The notes beneath the pieces are model-generated. The model was given only the letters and a program-made list of their open reading frames with translations, ran no database searches and had not been told where the DNA came from. The position numbers and the translations under genes are program-made. From Antilocapra americana (lineage: Eukaryota; Chordata; Mammalia; Artiodactyla; Antilocapridae), in NCBI GenBank assembly GCA_007570785.1, contig ML660201.1, positions 38,744,588 to 38,808,587 of the forward strand: DNA of 64,000 nt. Direction: 5' to 3'. Each line of letters begins with the position of its first letter. The first letter of the stretch is position 1. Of the stretch, positions 59,316-64,000 are shown one piece after another.

Positions 59316-59522
59316 ATTGTTGTGTAGTCTCTAAGTCGCATCCAACTCTTTGAGACTCCGTACACTGTAACCTGCCAGGCTCCTCTGTCTATGGAATTTC
59401 CCAGGCAAGAATACTGGAGTGGGTTGCCATTTCCTTCTCCAAGGGATCTTCCTGACCCAAGAATAGAACCGCGTTTCCTGCATTAGCAGGCGGGTCTTTA
59501 CCACTGAGCTACCAGGGAAGCC
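59316..59522 (-). mobile_element. Bov-tA SINE, antisense
   Basis: 'gtctctaagtcgcatccaac' (body end) through 'gagctaccagggaagcc' (head) is a whole SINE; an A-run (59523-59538) follows its head side. Confidence 0.92.
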
Positions 59523-59654
59523 AAAAAAAAAAAAAAAATCTCATTTGAAAAGGTAAATATATAATAAAGGTAGAGGGTCAGTCACTTATAAAGTAAGCAT
59601 GAAACTTAAAAGACTAAAATGTATTGTTCCAAAAATAGTAAAATTAACATGTTA

Positions 59655-59695
59655 GGAAAAACCCCAAACCATCTTTTTGGCCAACCTAATATATC
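59655..59695. mobile_element. mariner terminal end
   Basis: 'ctttttggccaacctaat' preceded by 'aaaaccccaaaccat' is the reverse complement of the mariner terminal repeat known from cattle ('ttaggttggccaaaaag'). A TA follows. The other end was not found. Confidence 0.65.
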
Positions 59696-59776
59696 CTGTG
59701 GGTTTCAATAAATGAATAATGACATGTATCCACCATTATGGTATCATACAGAATAGTTTCATTGCCCTAATTACTA

Positions 59777-59957
59777 TTGCAGTGGGGAGACCTGGGTTTG
59801 ATTCCTGGGTTGGGAAGATCTCCTGGAGAAGGGAATGGCAACTTACTCCAGTGTTCTTTCCTGGAGAATCACCATGGATGGAAGGGCCTGGCAGGCTACA
59901 GTCTAAGGGGTTGCGAAGAGTCAGACGTGACTGAACGACTGAGCACACAGCACAATT
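59777..59957 (+). mobile_element. Bov-tA SINE, head incomplete
   Basis: It starts at the B-box part 'gacctgggtttgattcctgg' and runs to 'gactgaacgactgagcacac'. Confidence 0.88.
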
Positions 59958-60764
59958 TGTATCGTGCAGTGCCTTTCATGGAAGGATGGAAAAGAGGGAT
60001 GATTTTGAAAGGAAATATACAAGAGATGTTATGTAATAAGAATTCAGGAATTTGGCGACTCGCTGTGTTGTGCATGTCTGTATTACAGTAAGTGACGAAT
60101 GTCCCTTTGTCTTTCTTACTGAAGGACGGGCCATTGCCTTCTGCAAACACAGATTAGTCGGTCACAGCATTGAGACTTTTATCCAAGGAAATTTTTGTAT
60201 GTGTTTCTTAAGTTCCATTCCAGGTTCAGTTTTAAAATACTGTATTCAGGGCATGCGTAAGCACAGTCCTGTGCTACCCTGGCCTGCTCACACTACTGCT
60301 CTATTACCCTAGGGCCAGTCAAATTCGCCCCACCAGGGTACGCCGCTCATTCCGTCGCTGCTCTCTGTGACACAGTGGGTACAGTAGAACAGCAGTTAAC
60401 CAGTGTCTTGGTTGTCCAGTGGAATGACTTATGCTGGACAGTAGTGAAGCATGATGATTCAATTCAGTTTATTACTTTTGTGGTCCCAAGGGAACATGGA
60501 CTAACATTTGCATGACTGAATTATTGATTAACTTGTATCATTTTTCATTTAAAAAAAAACGCAATATATGTGTAGATAGATCAGAGAAAGATGGAAGAGA
60601 GAAAAGAACAAGTGATGATCCATTAGTCATGAGTTTATGCTTCCAGTCAGTTTTACAGGTCTCCTATTTTCCCAGTCTCCCCAGTTCATTGTTCTTCCTG
60701 AAATCTCAGGACCGGGGTGTATGTGTTCAGTGTTCAGTAATGCAAGAGAAGAACTAAACTGTGA
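59958..60764. other. unassigned non-coding DNA
   Basis: No gene or nameable repeat. Confidence 0.42.
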
Positions 60765-60875
60765 TTTAAGACTAGGAGCCCTTTGAGGGCTAAAATTGGA
60801 TCTCCACATTTGTATTTCTAGCACATGACCTGGCACCAGTAACCTGTCATAAATGTTTGATGAATTAATGAAGTA
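60765..60875 (+). repeat. L2 LINE 3' end
   Basis: 'tttgagggctaaaattggat', 'tatttctagcacatgacctg' and 'ataaatgtttgatgaatt' are L2 3' signatures. Confidence 0.7.
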
Positions 60876-61029
60876 AGGGCTAGCTAACTGTTCAATTATT
60901 CATTCACTATCTCTATACAGTGAACCTTTATTGGGTGTCTAAGAACCTGAAGATAAGTATCCCTTCAAAGGTGACAGAAAAAAATTAGAAGTACTGCTGC
61001 CTTCATAGACTTATTGATCAGGAAAAGGC
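60876..61029. repeat. old repeat fragment, uncertain
   Basis: 'gaacctttattgggtgtct' resembles the 'tatttattgagcacctac' type of old repeat. Confidence 0.35.
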
Positions 61030-61150
61030 CCTAAAGATCATCTAGTTCAGTGTCTTAATTATACAGATAAGGAAAAGAAGGTCCATGGAAATGAGGCATC
61101 TTGTGCTGAGGCTGCAGAAGGTGGAACTCAACACCAACCCTCTGACTGCC
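61030..61150 (-). repeat. MIR-like SINE, antisense
   Basis: 'gatcatctagttcagtgtct' followed by 'tacagataaggaaaagaagg' and 'ggtggaactcaacacc' fits the reverse-complement MIR family. Confidence 0.5.
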
Positions 61151-61549
61151 ATTTCCTCAGTGCTGCCCAAGTTTACCATCCACAATAAGTAAAATGATTT
61201 TGTGTTTTTAATAATTAACATTGTTGAGTTTTTTTCCCACTTCTGTCCTCACCTGCAGGTGAGGAGTATGTACATCATACCCAAATCTTGTCAGTTTAAG
61301 GTTACATCACTTCCACTCCTTCCCAGAGAGGAGCTGAACTCACATTGTCCTCGCCTAGCAAATCACCCCAGGGGAAGTAAGTGGGTGAGGTACCCGTCAG
61401 CCAATAAAAGATCCCACAAGAATTAGTCACGAATGTCCCTATATCAAGATTCAGAATTATTGTAATATATTTATTAGATTTTGTAATTAAATATTATGAA
61501 TACTGTTTATAATAAAATATTATTTCTCAAAACCTCTAAGGACATCAAT
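61151..61549. other. unassigned non-coding DNA
   Basis: TGCAG|GTGAGG at 61254-61264 looks like a splice site on either side, but no coding frame supports an exon. Confidence 0.45.
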
Positions 61550-63135
61550 TTCGTTTACAATGCCATTCAAATAGTTAAGTACCTAGGATACTTAATTATT
61601 TAATCAAGGATGTAAAGACATACACTGAAAACTATAAAACATTGCTAAAAGAAATTAAGAAAGGCCTACCTAAAATTAATCATTTTATAGTAAAAATTCA
61701 GTGGCATTTGGAAGACATGATGTTGTTAAGATTTTCAATATTATGCCAAAAGATCTAGAGAATAAATTCAGTCTCTCTTGAAATGTGAATGGCCTTTTTT
61801 ATAGAAATGGAAAAAACAATCCTCAAATTCATATGGCATTGCAAGAAGACTGAATATCCAAAAAATTCTTGAAAAAAAAGAATAAATTTGGAGGATTAAC
61901 ATTTCTCAGTTTCAATACTTGTCTCAAAGTTACAAAAATCAAAGAAGTTGCTGTTAGGACTGATATATAGACCAATGAAACAGAGTTAAATCCAGAAATA
62001 AAAGACATACATCAGATTTTGGCAGGGACACCACAAGCATACAATGGGGAGAGAATAGTGTCTTCAACAAATGGGGAACCCTACCTCACCCAATTTATAA
62101 AAATTGACTCAAAATGCATAAATTACCTAAATATGAGAGGTAAAACCATTAAAGTCTTAGAAAAAAATAGAGGTAAATCTTCATGACTTTAAATCTGGCA
62201 GTTAGATATGTTACCAAAAGCATAGTAACAAAATATTCAACGCAGATAAACTATATTTGATCAAAATTAAAAACTGTATCTCAGATGACATTATCAAGAC
62301 AGTGAAAAATTGCTTCTTGACCTTTTCACTGAGATCAAGTGAAGACATGAAAAGATGGCCTACAGAATGGGAGAAGATATTTGTAACACATATCTGATAG
62401 AATATATATTCTTAAAGTATACATATATATTCTGATATATTCTAGAATCTGAAATATATAACACAAAAACAAAATGACAACCCAATTTTTCAAAATGGTC
62501 AAAAGTCTTAAATATATCTCCAAAGAAGGTACACAGAAGAAGATAATACACGTCAGCCAACAAACCTAAAATGCTAAACATCATTGTTATTAGAGAAATA
62601 AAATTTTAAACCACAGTGAGATACCACTTTATACCTACTAGGATGGCTAGAACTTTTCTTATAGAAAATGAGTGTTAGCAAATGTGGAGGGAAATTGGAA
62701 TCTTCATGCAAAATTGTTCTCTCATTGTGGAAAACATTTTGGCAGTTCCTTAAAAACTTAAACACAGCACTGCCATACGACCCTGCAATTCCACTCTGAA
62801 GTATATACTTCCCCAAACAAAACACAGATACATGTGGATGCATGTTTCTAACAGCATTATTCCCAGTAGCCAAAATGTGGAAACAGTCCATATGTCCATC
62901 TCTGGAGAGTGGACTGACAAAAATTGTTAAGTACTATTTTACACATACACAAAAGGCCACATACTGTATGATTTGATTTACATGAAATATTCATAAAAGA
63001 TAAATCCATAGAGACAGATTATAGACTTGTGACTGCCAGGGACTGGGGACCAGAGAAAATGGGGAGATAGAGGTTAATGTGTAAGTTCACTGTGAATGTA
63101 CTAAATACCACTGAATCTTTTACTATAAAATGATT
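61550..63135 (+). mobile_element. old L1, ORF2 C-terminal half and 3' UTR, decayed
   Basis: 'tcaaatagttaagtacctag', 'gagaatagtgtcttcaacaa', 'gtgagataccactttatacc', 'tgccatacgaccctgcaatt' and 'ctaaataccactgaatc' follow L1 order. It stops abruptly near 63135 where the antisense L1 begins. Confidence 0.88.
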
Positions 63136-64000
63136 CAAAACTATGTTGAATAGTAGTGGTGAGAGTGGGCACCCTTGTCTTGTTCCTGACTTCAGGGGAA
63201 ATGCTTTCAGTTTTTCACCATTGAGGAAAATGTTTGCTGTGAGTCTGTCATATATAGCTTTTATTATGTTGAGGTATGTTCCTTCTGTTCCTGCTTTTTG
63301 GAGGGTTTTTATCATAAATGGATGTTGAATTTTGTCAAAGGCTTTCTCTACATCTATTGAGATAATCATGTGATTTTTATTTTTCAATTTGTTAATGTGG
63401 TGTATTACATTGATTGATTTGTGAATATTGAAGAATCCTTGCATCCCTGAGATAAAGCCTACTTGATCATCATGTATGATCTTTTTAATGTGTTGTTGGA
63501 TTCTATTTGCTAGAATTTTGTTAAGGATTTTTGCATCTATGTTCATCAGTGATATTGGCCTGTAGTTTTCTTTTTTTGTGGCATCTTTGTCGGGTTTTGG
63601 AATTAGGGTGATGGAGGCCTCATAGAATGAGTTTGGAAGTTTACCTTCCTCTGCAATTTTCTGGAAGAGTTTGAGTAGAATAGGTGTTAGCTCTTCTCTA
63701 AATTTTTGGTAGGATTCAGCTGTGAAGCCATCTGGTCCTGGGCTTTTGTTTTTTGTAAGATTTCTGATTACGGTTTCAATTTCCGTGCTTGTGATGGGTC
63801 TGTTAAGATTATGTATCTCTTCCTGGTTTAGTCTTGGAAAGTTGTACTTTTCTAAGAATTTGTCCATTTCTTCCAGGTTATCCAGTTTATTTGCGTATAG
63901 TTGCTGATAATAGTCTCTTATGATCCTTTGTATTCTGTTTTCTGTTGTGATTTCTCCGTTTTCATTTCTAATTTTGCTTGCTAATTTTGCTTGGCCACAG
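63136..64000 (-). pseudogene. young L1 ORF2 reverse transcriptase fragment, antisense, runs off the window
   Basis: On the minus strand it encodes L1 ORF2 from the finger region ([12 protein letters not shown] near 63740, [20 protein letters not shown] near 63580) through [16 protein letters not shown] to [18 protein letters not shown]. It then leaves L1 sequence abruptly near 63136, before the FADD catalytic block. The frame is open for about 243 L1 codons up to 63867 and the L1 similarity goes on to the window end with that frame broken near 63868-63905. Lacking both 3' end and tail here, it is a deleted copy or the inverted 5' part of a twin-primed insertion. Confidence 0.9.

Noticed and set aside
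61254..61426. Candidate next CFAP20DC exon after TGCAG at 61258
   Set aside because: In the required phase (one base carried over) the frame stops after 14 codons, and the peptide does not resemble what I recall of CFAP20DC.
1..64000. CRISPR arrays, operons, ribosome binding sites, phage or plasmid features
   Set aside because: The sequence is mammalian; repeats are dispersed retrotransposons, not regularly spaced direct repeats, and no prokaryotic gene organisation is present.

Overview
This is mammalian, specifically ruminant (bovid), genomic DNA. The diagnostic evidence is the repeat content: many RTE-type BovB LINE copies, the tRNA-headed SINEs whose tails derive from BovB (Bov-tA / BOVA2), ruminant-type young L1 elements, and a background of old mammalian MIR, L2 and L1 fragments. 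Nothing bacterial or viral-genome-like is present. All family assignments were made by eye from remembered consensus features; no search was run.

I can support only one protein-coding gene, on the + strand: two internal exons of CFAP20DC (C3orf67 in human), at 44727-44841 and 55863-56019. Both have good splice signals and compatible phases (2 in / 0 out, then 0 in / 1 out). Together they encode about 90 residues that line up with the C-terminal half of the ciliary protein CFAP20 (Nxx[17 protein letters not shown]). The exons before and after were not found, so 1-44726 is probably upstream intron, 44842-55862 is the intron between the two exons, and 56020-64000 lies in the next intron.

Layout. 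1-18 kb: SINE, MIR and L2 fragments, a BovB with a clear target-site duplication (TSD) at 5.2 kb, a 1.5-kb antisense BovB at 11.1-12.6 kb, a SINE dimer with TSD at 13.2 kb, an old LTR-like block at 14.4-15.2 kb, old antisense L1 at 15.7-16.6 kb and a sense BovB at 17 kb. 18.4-20.6 kb: a young 5'-truncated L1 with an open ORF2 C-terminal half, inserted into a MIR. 20.7-31 kb: mostly unassigned sequence with a run of 28 C, several MIRs, a TSD-flanked pure poly(A) insertion at 27.0 kb and SINE clusters. 31.4-33.2 kb: decayed L1. 37.4-42.3 kb: a decayed L1 interrupted in turn by a SINE, a BovB and a young L1. 44.7-56.0 kb: the two CFAP20DC exons, with an intron holding sense and antisense BovB copies and a solo LTR with TATA box and AATAAA. 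56.9-59.3 kb: an old L1 5' region. 61.5-64 kb: an old L1 3' half abutting a young antisense L1 ORF2 fragment.

I found no previously undescribed gene system. The most interesting points are the antisense BovB inserted 57 nt upstream of a CFAP20DC exon, which brings a decoy 3' splice site; the opposed BovB copies in the same intron; the poly(A)-only insertion; and the layered transposon stack.
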